From Brevinema andersonii (GTDB lineage: Bacteria > Spirochaetota > Brevinematia > Brevinematales > Brevinemataceae), in assembly GCF_900112165.1 (NCBI RefSeq), contig NZ_FOKY01000005.1, positions 1 through 60,729 on the forward strand: DNA of 60,729 bases, written 5' to 3'. Position numbers and translations under genes: made by a program. Numbering within the stretch: the stretch's first letter is position 1; every line of letters begins with the position of its first letter. Below are positions 1 through 9,323 of the stretch, piece by piece. Below the pieces are notes generated by a model that saw only the letters and a program-made list of their open reading frames with translations, did no database searches and was not told where the DNA came from.

Positions 1-705
1 TGATTTTCTCTTGAAGTATTTTTATCAACTCATATTTTTGTCTAACTGAGCATTCTGCTCTTTACCAAACTCTTGAATAACAAAGATATCCGCAACAATG
101 ATATCTCCTCCACTCATTTTAAGATTCTGCATCTATTTTAAATTTCTTGATTGACTGTTCCAAATACATCCCCACGCTTTTTCCAAAAAACACCAGGACT
201 CCATCATATTTGTAGAAGTCAAGTTACTGATACAAATTTCGTTATTAATTCCGGCGGCTCTTTTATGTGAGAGTAACAAATAGAGTCTACACTATATATT
301 CCGTACTGACAGAATTCGAAACCTTGCTGTGAGTTAAAAATGCCTCATCATTACGGAGTAACCTTGACAGCTTCCAATAAAAACTAATAGAAGCCGAATA
401 TAAAACGAATCCCACTGCACAGAAATAACCAATGCACAAAACACCTCTACATTAAATATTATACCTATACCGCACCGTCCCCAATATTGATGAGACTCAA
501 ACTAGCAGTATTCTCTACCCAAATCCAATCCCTAATTCTTCATTCTTACAATAGAATAAAACAGCTGATCTTGAATTTATTTTGTTTACGGTATACAATA
601 AAACTGAGATAAACACTTATAAAAAACTGTATAACCCATATAAATAATGAGTTAATGAAAAAACTATTGAAAGTTAAACTGTCTTAGAAAGACTAATAAT
701 GGTAA
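1..705. other. Decayed, apparently non-coding region
   Basis: No convincing gene is visible. All frames are interrupted by stops. The longest stretch noted near the left edge is a 35-codon minus-strand frame ending at 25 that I do not recognise. An ATG at 655 is in the frame of the downstream alkD remnant but is followed by four in-frame stops (685, 694, 697, 703), so this may be the rotted amino terminus of that gene. The region looks like a graveyard of lost genes between the window edge and flaB. Confidence 0.5.
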
Positions 706-1437
706 AAAATCAAAGAGTTATTAATAAAACATGAAGATCCAGAAACAGTATTATGGAATTATAACTATATGAGACAGCAGTTTAAGTTTTATGGAGTTCC
801 AATCATACGAAATGAGATTTTAAAACCTATTTTCAAAGAAAGTAAAACAATAACTACAAATACATTGATTTCGATTATATTTGAACCAGCCTATGGAGAA
901 TATTGAGAAGAACTATATACAGCTATCGATCTAATAATTCATAATTATCGGAAATTTTCATACGAAGAAATAAAAGAATTATCCGGATTAATAGAAATAT
1001 CTCCATGGTGGGACAGCGTAGATAAAATACAAAAACCTTTTTCATTATGGACGAGAATACATCAGGAATTTTTGGAAGGAACACTCTTATATTGGAATCA
1101 TGAGGAACTATTTTGGTATAAGAGAATAGCAATTATTGTGCAATTGCGCTGGAAAGAGAATACAAATACTAATTTATTATCACATGTGATCTTAGACAAT
1201 AAAAATTATAACGAATTCTTCGTTCAAAAAGCTATAGGATGGATTTTAAGAGAATACAGCAAAACTAATCCTGATTGGATATACAATTTTATTAACATTC
1301 ATTCTCTCAAAATTACAACAAGAGAAGTTTCAAAAATATCTGAAATCCTAACATCCAGTTCTTCTTCAACAGTTTCTTACATAAACACCAAATCGAAAGT
1401 TATTTTTCTTACAAAATATCAGGCATTCACAATATAA
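706..1437 (+). pseudogene. Broken DNA alkylation repair gene (AlkD-like)
   Basis: The frame resembles AlkD-type HEAT-like-repeat DNA glycosylases, which remove alkylated bases. Seen in order are a segment reading NYMRQQFKFYGVP, as in the amino-terminal family signature, then WWDSVDKI, matching the helix with the catalytic Asp, then LFWYKRIAIIVQL with the conserved Arg, and then FFVQKAIGWILREYSKTNP, a strong family signature. The frame is cut by an in-frame TGA at 904-906 and has no start: the codon at 703-705 is TAA. Only 1072-1437 remains as an intact ATG-initiated stretch (121 codons). TGA is a normal stop elsewhere in the window, so recoding is unlikely. The family assignment is fairly sure, and loss of function is likely. 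Confidence 0.8.
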
Positions 1438-1460
1438 ACAAATTCTTTTTAAAAAAAAAC

Positions 1461-1487
1461 TAAACTTTCTAAAGAGACAACCGAAAA
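1461..1487 (+). promoter_or_regulatory. Sigma-28-like promoter of flaB
   Basis: TAAACTTT (1461-1468), 11 nt, ACCGAAAA (1480-1487). Against the enterobacterial FliA consensus TAAAGTTT-N11-GCCGATAA this is 7/8 and 6/8. It lies about 60 nt before the flaB start, and fliA is encoded in this window at 30973-31770. Assignment is by eye. Confidence 0.7.
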
Positions 1488-1546
1488 TAAATTTAGATAC
1501 ACGGAAGTATCATATTAAATAAATTATTACATCACGGAGGATGTGT

Positions 1547-2419
1547 ATGATTATCAATCACAACATAAACGCGATTTTTGGTAATCGCCAGTTGTTTAAT
1601 CAAGGCGTAGAAAACGCCAAAACGATGGAAAAATTATCTTCTGGCATGCGGATTAATCGCGCTGGAGATGATGCATCAGGATTAGCGGTTTCCGAGAAAA
1701 TGCGCACTCAGATCCGCGGTTTGAACCGGGCTAATCAAAACGTTTTAGACGGTATTTCATTCATTCAAACTACAGAAGGATATCTTGCAGAAACCACTAA
1801 TATTTTACAGCGTATCCGGGAATTAGCAATTCAGTCAGCTAACGGTATTTACACCGATGAAGACAGGGGATACATCCAAGTAGAGGTTTCACAAATGGTC
1901 GACGAATTGGATAGAATCGCATCACAAGCTCAGTTCAATGGTATGAAAATACTTTCAGGGCTTTTTGCGAAGCCAACCGCTGAAGCAGAACCTCAAGCTT
2001 CCATGTGGTTCCATATGGGTGCTAATATGGATGAACGTGAAAGAGCTTATATTGGTACAATGAACTCTCAAGCATTAGGTTTGAAGTCTCCTGTAGGAGC
2101 ACCGGAAACAGCATCTTTTATTTCTTTGAGCACGCAGAACTCAGCTAACTCGGTTATCGGGTTGTTGGATCAAGCATTAAGAAAAGTAAATGCTCAACGT
2201 GCTGATCTTGGTGCTTATCAAAATCGACTTGAGTCGGCTTCACGTTCTATCATGACAGGATATGAAAATCTGCAAGCATCTGAGTCACGCATTCGCGACA
2301 CAGACATGGCAAGAGAATCAAGTGCTCACGCTCGAAATCAGGTAATGATGCAAGCCGCCAATGCAATGCTCGCACAAGCCAATCAACAACCACAATTAGT
2401 TTTATCATTACTTCGTTAA
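1547..2419 (+). CDS. flaB: Periplasmic flagellar filament core protein (flagellin FlaB)
   Basis: This is a flagellin that assembles the core of the periplasmic flagellar filament. The 290-residue protein starts [14 protein letters not shown] and carries the spirochaete D0/D1 signature [22 protein letters not shown] near residues 30-50. [24 protein letters not shown] segment lies around 120-140, and the carboxy terminus ends [17 protein letters not shown]. The length matches FlaB of Treponema (about 286). An upstream in-frame ATG at 1541 abuts the GGAGG at 1536-1540, so the start at 1547, with 6-nt spacing, is preferred. It is a single gene, preceded by a sigma-28-like promoter and followed by a strong terminator. 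Confidence 0.97.
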   Translation: MIINHNINAIFGNRQLFNQGVENAKTMEKLSSGMRINRAGDDASGLAVSEKMRTQIRGLNRANQNVLDGISFIQTTEGYLAETTNILQRIRELAIQSANGIYTDEDRGYIQVEVSQMVDELDRIASQAQFNGMKILSGLFAKPTAEAEPQASMWFHMGANMDERERAYIGTMNSQALGLKSPVGAPETASFISLSTQNSANSVIGLLDQALRKVNAQRADLGAYQNRLESASRSIMTGYENLQASESRIRDTDMARESSAHARNQVMMQAANAMLAQANQQPQLVLSLLR

Positions 2420-2420
2420 T

Positions 2421-2450
2421 AGAAAAGAGCCTTTTAAAAGGCTCTTTTCT
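2421..2450. terminator. Bidirectional terminator between flaB and bamA
   Basis: This is a perfect 30-bp palindrome: AGAAAAGAGCCTTTT followed directly by its reverse complement. The arms are A-rich on one side and T-rich on the other, so it can act in both directions for the convergent flaB and bamA genes. Confidence 0.9.
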
Positions 2451-2457
2451 ATTAACT

Positions 2458-4902
2458 CTAAAATAATCCCTGAATTGAGAAAACGAATTCCCAAGATTTC
2501 CAAAAATCACGAGAGCCTGCAAGTTGGAAACCACCTTGATTTTTATCCCATTCTACAGGACGCGCAACATACAAACGAACCGGTAAAATAGGAATATTCA
2601 ATGCCAAACCTAAACCAAAACTCATAATATAAGGTGATTGATTCCAAGTAAAATCTGTATAATTAGCAAAAATAGCACCATAATCCCAAAATACTACAGC
2701 ACCGATAAAATTCCAGATAGGAATACGGGCTTCTATGGAAAAGTAGGATGTTGCTTCACCGCGTGCAACATAATTGAGCCAGCCACGCATTCTATATACG
2801 CCATCGAAACTCATTAAATTGGCATCTCTATAAGAAAATTTCTGCCCGATCTGAGGGAACAAAAAGCCCATATCATAATGGAATGCAAATGTCATCTGCC
2901 AAAATGGACGCCAATAGTAGTCGGCACTAAAGGTCATGTTAATAAAGTCGATATCTCCTCCCAAAGCTCCGCCGGAAAATGAGAAAAATAATGCTGTATT
3001 TAAGCCACGTGTCGGCCAAAGACCACCATCTGTATTGTTAAAACGTAGTGTTGTATAGATACTATTCTGAATTGTCCACCCAAAAGCAAGTGAATCAATC
3101 AAGTTGTTATCAATTTTCCACTGACCATCATATTTCAAAGGATTAGAGAAATTAGCATTATAATCTTTGAAGATATTCAGCTCATAACCTAAATTAGCGT
3201 TCCAGTAGACTCCAAATTGGATCCCAAAAGCCAATCCAGCACGGAAACTAAGCCTAGTGTATTGTTTTGAAGAACTGAAACTTACTAAAGTTTTATCAGG
3301 ATTTTTCTGCCAATTCAAGTCTGTACCGTCAATTATACCGTTTCTATCTTCATCGGTAGGCATATCAATGTAAATATTATTAAACACCCCTAATATCACA
3401 CTCAATGATACAGGAGAATTCAAAAGAGCTGGCTCTGTAAACGTGACCTCTCCTAACTGGCGATATTGACCATATTCAGCACGCAATGCTAATTGAAATC
3501 CACGCCCTCCAAGATTTTTTTCAGACAATTTGATACCACCACTGAAACCACTGACGGTTCCGTAGCCAAGAAGAAACTCTATCATTCCAGTTTGAGCCTC
3601 TGTAACAACAAAATCAATGTCCACCAAACCGTCCACCGTGCCTGGCGATGGCTGAATACGAACATCTGAGAAAAATTGAGTCTGCATTAATCGGTTATAA
3701 CTTTGTTCCAACTTACGATTAACATAAAGTTCACCTTCTTTCACCTGTATATAACGTTTGATAACACCAGGTAATGTTTTAGTGTTGCCACGTACATTAA
3801 TATTCTGGATATGTGCACGTGATCCTTCATAGATAACAAAAATCGTATCAACAACATTATCAGCTCTTTTTTCTTGGACTGCCGAAATATTCGCAAAAAG
3901 ATACCCACGGTCAGAATATTTTTTATAGATATCAGAGCGGATTTTTTCGACTTTTTCCTGGTCGTAAATATCTCCGTGTTTGAGAGCAACAAAATCTCTG
4001 AACTCATTGATCCCAAAAATATTATGCCCTTCAAATGCAAAAGTCCCTACTTTATACTGAGAACCTTCGGAAATATGAATACGCAAAACAATACCTCGTG
4101 TAACCTTAGAAACCTGACCTTGTTTGTTGGTAGAAACAATATCTTCAATATCCCAAGAAAAATTTGTAATCTGAGCATCTAGATAACCAAATTTTTTGTA
4201 ATAGCCGATAATCCGATCGCGGTCAGCAAGAAATTCATCTTCTTTAATGACACCATTCCGAAAAATCCACATTTTTTTCTTAGTTTGCATGACACCTTCA
4301 AGTTTTTTGGGTTTGATTTTGTTCGCACCAACAAAAATAATATCGCGTACTACTATTTTCAGACCTTCTGAAATCTCGAAAATAAGATCAAACTGACCAG
4401 GCAATTGCTTAATAGGCACTAGACGATAACTTACTTGGGCTTCAAGAAAACCTTCTTTTCGATAATATTCTTTAATACGGTATACAGCTGCTCGAGCTTT
4501 TGCTTCACGGAAGGCCGTACCTTCTTTGAAATCAATTTCCTTTTTGAGCTTGTCTGCTTTAAGCCCAGATACCCCTTGATATATTATCCGATCTACAAGT
4601 GCTTCCTCTACGACGGTAAACGTAACAATAACTCCGGTAGGTGTATTAGACAAGCTGGCTTGAACCGACTGAAATCGCTGCATTGCGTTAAGATTTTTAA
4701 TAGCAAAGTTAATATCGCGTTGAGTAAATGTATCACCAGGACGCAGCTCAACAACAGATAACGCATCGTTCTGCGAAGTAACTTTTAACCCTTGAAAACG
4801 AATTTCCGAGATAATATTATTAAGACTTTGAGAATAAACCGCCGTTGTAAAAAAGGTTAGAATTAATAGCAATTTCTTTTTTAATTTCATAATAGACAAC
4901 AT
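2458..4902 (-). CDS. bamA: Outer membrane protein assembly factor BamA (Omp85)
   Basis: BamA is the central subunit of the machinery that folds beta-barrel proteins into the outer membrane. The 814-residue protein has a signal peptide (about residues 1-25, ending VYSQ), a series of POTRA domains (about 28-430) and an Omp85 barrel (about 440-814). The last residue is Phe (IQGLF), the usual outer-membrane beta signal. The start at 4902 has GGAG 4 nt upstream; a second ATG at 4890 is possible. It is the last gene of an operon after the YhaN-like, TPR and tamB genes, 107 nt downstream of tamB. Its stop faces the flaB terminator. The pairing with tamB supports a role in barrel-protein assembly. 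Confidence 0.95.
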   Translation of the reverse strand: MLSIMKLKKKLLLILTFFTTAVYSQSLNNIISEIRFQGLKVTSQNDALSVVELRPGDTFTQRDINFAIKNLNAMQRFQSVQASLSNTPTGVIVTFTVVEEALVDRIIYQGVSGLKADKLKKEIDFKEGTAFREAKARAAVYRIKEYYRKEGFLEAQVSYRLVPIKQLPGQFDLIFEISEGLKIVVRDIIFVGANKIKPKKLEGVMQTKKKMWIFRNGVIKEDEFLADRDRIIGYYKKFGYLDAQITNFSWDIEDIVSTNKQGQVSKVTRGIVLRIHISEGSQYKVGTFAFEGHNIFGINEFRDFVALKHGDIYDQEKVEKIRSDIYKKYSDRGYLFANISAVQEKRADNVVDTIFVIYEGSRAHIQNINVRGNTKTLPGVIKRYIQVKEGELYVNRKLEQSYNRLMQTQFFSDVRIQPSPGTVDGLVDIDFVVTEAQTGMIEFLLGYGTVSGFSGGIKLSEKNLGGRGFQLALRAEYGQYRQLGEVTFTEPALLNSPVSLSVILGVFNNIYIDMPTDEDRNGIIDGTDLNWQKNPDKTLVSFSSSKQYTRLSFRAGLAFGIQFGVYWNANLGYELNIFKDYNANFSNPLKYDGQWKIDNNLIDSLAFGWTIQNSIYTTLRFNNTDGGLWPTRGLNTALFFSFSGGALGGDIDFINMTFSADYYWRPFWQMTFAFHYDMGFLFPQIGQKFSYRDANLMSFDGVYRMRGWLNYVARGEATSYFSIEARIPIWNFIGAVVFWDYGAIFANYTDFTWNQSPYIMSFGLGLALNIPILPVRLYVARPVEWDKNQGGFQLAGSRDFWKSWEFVFSIQGLF

Positions 4903-5009
4903 AATACTCCGTAATCTGTTTATTTCGAAAAAACAACTTCGAGTATAAATTATTAGAGTAATTTAACAGAATATAGTATACAAAATCTGCAGAGAAATAG
5001 CAATCTTTC

Positions 5010-8000
5010 TTAAAATCTGCGTCGGAAAGAACCTTCAAAAATAGCTTCGGTTTCAGTACCTTCTTGCTTAGCATTAACAGCAGCGTTAACACCAAGCCCG
5101 AACTGACCGACATTTCGGACGGGATAATCCCAACCTAAGCCGATTTTGTGGATTTGATTGAGAATCTGACTAGTATCAAGGCTAGAATTTTCAGGAGATT
5201 CAAAACGAAGATTATACTTCAGCTGGAGCCCAGAAATCGATGGTAAATATTGTCCCAATTCTAGTTCCGAGCCGTGGAATACGCTAATTCCTGTAGCAGG
5301 TTGCCCCAACGCAAACGAACGTGTTAAATTTCCAAGCACATCGGTTTTCACTTGCAAATTGTCGATAGGCACAACCTGTCGAATCCGCCGCGAAAGAGGA
5401 GATGTAAAGAACGCATTTTCCGCAACCCCCACTCCGCTAGCAACAATATTACCAGAATCACTAATACGCACACTAGCCGCATCACGAGCTTGAACACTCC
5501 CTAATCCTAAAAGCCCAAATAATTCCGAACGTGAACGCGACGGTACCGAACTAATATTAGCTAATTCCAAATTAGGAAGTTTACCATCAAAATCGACATA
5601 AATATCGATCTGATTGTTTTGAGCATCACGTTCGGAAGACATAGCACTTACGCGCAGCATAGGAAATACATCACCTGGCTCTCCGGAAAATGCAAGATTT
5701 CCTTTATCGATTTTTAATTCTTTATTGAGGTAGTTGATCGTACCGCGGATAATATCCACATCACCATGCACGGCTATTGTATTATCGCTGACATTTCCTT
5801 GAATTTTTATCAATTTATCAGGCTCGAAGTATAAGTCAAACAGCTGATTGAGAAATCGCGTACCTTTTCCGAGAGTAAAGTCAATATCGATATTCAAGCT
5901 TTCCATAAGCTCAACGAACGGAGAAAATTGTATGCCACTTGACGATCGTTCAGAAAGTATATCTCCCAACTCCAATCGCATATTGACATTTTCTGTGGTA
6001 AGCCGTGAAGATAATAATAACTCATTAGCAGGACCGCTGATATTGATATGATCAATAATAGTACGCCCGTTAAACGTAATAAATGGAACATTAAGTTTCC
6101 AGACAAGCATACTTAAGTTGTTTTCTACCAAGGGATCAGCAAAGAATTTCAAGTCGATACTTTCGATAGCTTTATCACGGATATCAAAAAAACCATCCAA
6201 CACAAATTGTCCCGAATTCCGAGAAATAATGGGAATCCTCGGAAACAATACTTTATTGCTTTCAATCAGAATTTTATGATTATTTGGAATCAGTACCCGA
6301 TTCCGCAGTGAACGAAGTTGCATTTCTATGTTGGAGAACGACAAATTCCCGTCAAAAATAGGATTGTCCGATGAGCCACGGGTCAAAATATGAAACCCAG
6401 CATTTCCTTTCAAACGCCGAATATCGCCACTCAGCTTTAATTTATCAAGCTGCACGGCACCGTCTAAAACAGCAGTAATAGCATTATTGGCTTCACGGCC
6501 TTCGGATTGAAGTTTTATGGCATCTGTCAGAAAGCTAGCATTCCAAAAAATCTGCCCAGCATCAAGCCCCAACACCCCAGAAAGCCCATATTTATGGTGG
6601 TCGGAAATAAAAATATATTGATTATTGTGTTCCAACACTTTCCCAGAAACCTCAATAGGAGCGCGCGATAAAAAGTACAAATTAGGTATCTTATAAACTA
6701 GTATTGAATTAGCATAATTTTTTTGATAAGCTATTTTAAGTTCCGTTTTAATGGCATTTCCGACCGCCAGAGCTCCGACAATATCTAAATTAAACCCTTG
6801 AGTTTCCTTGCGGAAAGAAATATCACTGTCAAGATTAAGCACTGCATGCCGTAAACGAAGATTTGTTACAGAAAGAAAATTTTCTTTTTTCGAGAAATTC
6901 TGCACAACAAACTGAAATGCTTCCCTTTCTTGAGTGCTTTCGAGATTGACAGAACCACAAAAATCAGGATTATTCCATACACCACCTATATTTAATTTGA
7001 GATCAGCCCATATCAATTCAGTATTGCGATTTTGAAGTCCAGACAATGGTTGAAGTACAGGAATTGTCAAAAGATCTTCAATAAGAAATTTGCGTACGTC
7101 AAAGCGGGCTTTGAAAGTATATGAACCAGTCATAAATTGCAAACTACCACCCCGTTCAAAACGAACAGCAGCCCCTAAGCCGCCATTTTCGGCAACCTTA
7201 AAATAACCATGCCCCTTAAGGATTTCGGAATCCAAACCTAAACTAAAACGGCTGAAATTCAAAATTCCATTTGTTCCCTGTGCATCAAAATCCAAAACAA
7301 CAACACGTCCGCCCAATTCCCAACTTCCCGAATGAAATGCAAATTTTTCCCATCCTTGCGGTGTGAAATTAAACTCCAAAATTCCTGAAGCATTGCCATT
7401 AACACCCAATTTACGCAGAGGATATTTTTTGAAATCCAAAACCAATGTAGTCAAATTTCCTTCTGTATCCGATATAATCGGAACTTGTCCGTCCGCCAAA
7501 CCAGAAACAGAAGTCTTATATTTATTCACCAGCACATCAACACTGATAGGAATTTTGCCTTTCATACCGAACTCGCCTGCAGCTGCTATATCTATGTATG
7601 TATTGGTACGATCACTTCTAATGTTAACAGCACCATTAAGCAGGAGGTTTTGCGAAACAAAATACAAACGCGGAACATCTATCTTATTATCTTTAAACGT
7701 AAGCGACACATCGATTTGCCTTTCTCCATCTAAAAAACCTGTCATTTGCCCGCGGACTTCGGGATTTGAATAACGATCTTTTTTGTCGATGAAAACTTCA
7801 CCGCGATACATTGATTTATCCAGCCCAAAAATAGCTAATTTTGTATTTTCCTTCAAAAAATCTCCATTTACGGAATAGGCTTTGAGATAGACATACACAT
7901 ACTCATCAAGATCAACATGAACATCCACATCATTCGAAAAACGAAGCGGTTCTATTTTCAGTCTTGAGCCATCAATATGAAAACGTGCTCTGGTATTGCC

Positions 8001-9305
8001 GATCAGACCGTTGTTCATGCGGACATTGTATGCTGTAATATCCAGAACATTCTGGCCAGGTAAAGCGACTGTTTTTGCATCAGCAGAAAACACCAGCCCC
8101 GGAAGAATAAAACGCACATTATCCAACTGCAAAGTCCCTGTAGGAAGAGGAAGCAATCCACGTCTATTTTCAAGTAACAAATCGCCGAGAATGCCGCCAA
8201 AAAAATGAGTATTAAGATTAACTAAAGCATGATATTTCTCGCTGCCCAAAGGTAGAATTTCCAAATCCAGACCGTAATTAGGATGCTGCTCCGACCAAAA
8301 TTTCACAGCTGTATACCAGTTATGGTTTTTTTTAACAGTTAACCCAAAATTCCAAATACCCGGCTTAAATGCATAATCGAGCATTTCATATTCTTCATAA
8401 TCAGCATAATTGATCCGGAAACTGCGGTTGATCGCCAGCTCAAATTGATCCTGATTCCCCTCCAAAACAAAACCCAAAGAATTGCTGCTTTGGGAAATAG
8501 TATCAAAAAGCACATCTCTACCATTGATCGTGAACGCAAGCCCTATTGTATCAGTGATGATAGGAATTCCACCAGCGTTCAAGCTATGCAGAGCTACATC
8601 CAAACCGCCTTGAGGAGCATTAAAGTTACTCAATTGACCCTTTGCTTTGAAAGCAAGCGTCGCCAAATGTACTTGATTGCTCCATACCGAACGTACACCC
8701 AAATCAGCTTTCCAATTGACTGCATTGCGTTCGAAAAGAATATTGACTTCATTGGCATCCACAAAATGCCGGAATTGCTGCAACATCCTCACTGTCATAC
8801 CTAACTGCTTCACATGCAAGTGGAAGTACATTTTTTTGATATCGAAATTTATTTTTTTATAGAAAGAGTTGGCAAAATTTTCTTTAGTTTTGTTTTTATT
8901 GTAACGCTGCTGAAGATGTTCGAGATATTCGTCAAAAGCTTTGTTATGAAATTGAAAATCAAGCGTATCAACCACAAAACTCGCAACAAACTGATCAAAA
9001 TCGCCCGTGAATAAACTCCATAACCGGTAACGAAAATAAATTCCTTTAACATTCAGAGAAATTTCATCATTAACAATAATACGAATATGCCCAATGCTAG
9101 CAAAAATAAACGGAAAATTGGAAATATGACCCAAAGAAACATATTCTGCATCAAGAGCTTGCTTGACAGCGCGTTCAATCTGAGGTCGAAATACCGTGAA
9201 TGCAATATTTAACGCACCTAACACAAAAATATAGAACATAAACAACCGAAAAATCCAGAGAAACCAAGTTTTTTTTGTGGCGTTTTTCAGAACATTCCTC
9301 CACAC
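5010..9305 (-). CDS. tamB: TamB-family translocation/assembly protein (DUF490)
   Basis: This is a large inner-membrane-anchored periplasmic protein of the TamB/AsmA-like family, thought to bridge the two membranes for lipid transport or for assembly of outer-membrane proteins. It is about 1431 residues long, with one amino-terminal membrane helix (about 15-38), a long beta-rich body and the conserved carboxy-terminal domain including a LFGLLGLGSV segment near residue 1240. No TamA-specific gene is visible, and BamA follows directly. The start is uncertain. The GTG at 9305 has no good Shine-Dalgarno, whereas GGAGG lies 6 nt before an in-frame CTG at 9290. It lies 18 nt after the TPR gene. Confidence 0.88.
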   Translation of the reverse strand: MWRNVLKNATKKTWFLWIFRLFMFYIFVLGALNIAFTVFRPQIERAVKQALDAEYVSLGHISNFPFIFASIGHIRIIVNDEISLNVKGIYFRYRLWSLFTGDFDQFVASFVVDTLDFQFHNKAFDEYLEHLQQRYNKNKTKENFANSFYKKINFDIKKMYFHLHVKQLGMTVRMLQQFRHFVDANEVNILFERNAVNWKADLGVRSVWSNQVHLATLAFKAKGQLSNFNAPQGGLDVALHSLNAGGIPIITDTIGLAFTINGRDVLFDTISQSSNSLGFVLEGNQDQFELAINRSFRINYADYEEYEMLDYAFKPGIWNFGLTVKKNHNWYTAVKFWSEQHPNYGLDLEILPLGSEKYHALVNLNTHFFGGILGDLLLENRRGLLPLPTGTLQLDNVRFILPGLVFSADAKTVALPGQNVLDITAYNVRMNNGLIGNTRARFHIDGSRLKIEPLRFSNDVDVHVDLDEYVYVYLKAYSVNGDFLKENTKLAIFGLDKSMYRGEVFIDKKDRYSNPEVRGQMTGFLDGERQIDVSLTFKDNKIDVPRLYFVSQNLLLNGAVNIRSDRTNTYIDIAAAGEFGMKGKIPISVDVLVNKYKTSVSGLADGQVPIISDTEGNLTTLVLDFKKYPLRKLGVNGNASGILEFNFTPQGWEKFAFHSGSWELGGRVVVLDFDAQGTNGILNFSRFSLGLDSEILKGHGYFKVAENGGLGAAVRFERGGSLQFMTGSYTFKARFDVRKFLIEDLLTIPVLQPLSGLQNRNTELIWADLKLNIGGVWNNPDFCGSVNLESTQEREAFQFVVQNFSKKENFLSVTNLRLRHAVLNLDSDISFRKETQGFNLDIVGALAVGNAIKTELKIAYQKNYANSILVYKIPNLYFLSRAPIEVSGKVLEHNNQYIFISDHHKYGLSGVLGLDAGQIFWNASFLTDAIKLQSEGREANNAITAVLDGAVQLDKLKLSGDIRRLKGNAGFHILTRGSSDNPIFDGNLSFSNIEMQLRSLRNRVLIPNNHKILIESNKVLFPRIPIISRNSGQFVLDGFFDIRDKAIESIDLKFFADPLVENNLSMLVWKLNVPFITFNGRTIIDHINISGPANELLLSSRLTTENVNMRLELGDILSERSSSGIQFSPFVELMESLNIDIDFTLGKGTRFLNQLFDLYFEPDKLIKIQGNVSDNTIAVHGDVDIIRGTINYLNKELKIDKGNLAFSGEPGDVFPMLRVSAMSSERDAQNNQIDIYVDFDGKLPNLELANISSVPSRSRSELFGLLGLGSVQARDAASVRISDSGNIVASGVGVAENAFFTSPLSRRIRQVVPIDNLQVKTDVLGNLTRSFALGQPATGISVFHGSELELGQYLPSISGLQLKYNLRFESPENSSLDTSQILNQIHKIGLGWDYPVRNVGQFGLGVNAAVNAKQEGTETEAIFEGSFRRRF

Positions 9306-9323
9306 TCGATGAACGCATATCTG

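Noticed and set aside
904-906. TGA as Trp or selenocysteine in the alkD-like gene
   Set aside because: TGA ends real genes here (thyX, the glycosyltransferase, 20757), no SECIS-like hairpin was noticed, and the gene also lacks a start.
1072-1437. Intact 121-residue gene
   Set aside because: It is the carboxy-terminal remnant of the alkD-like frame; its internal ATG has no ribosome site and the homology continues upstream through the TGA.
1541-1546. Earlier flaB start (ATG at 1541)
   Set aside because: It directly abuts GGAGG; the ATG at 1547 has correct spacing and gives the standard FlaB amino terminus.
3741-4761. Open frames opposite or out of frame with bamA, and similar ones within tamB and other large genes
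   Set aside because: They overlap well-supported genes in other frames and have no family signature or ribosome site.
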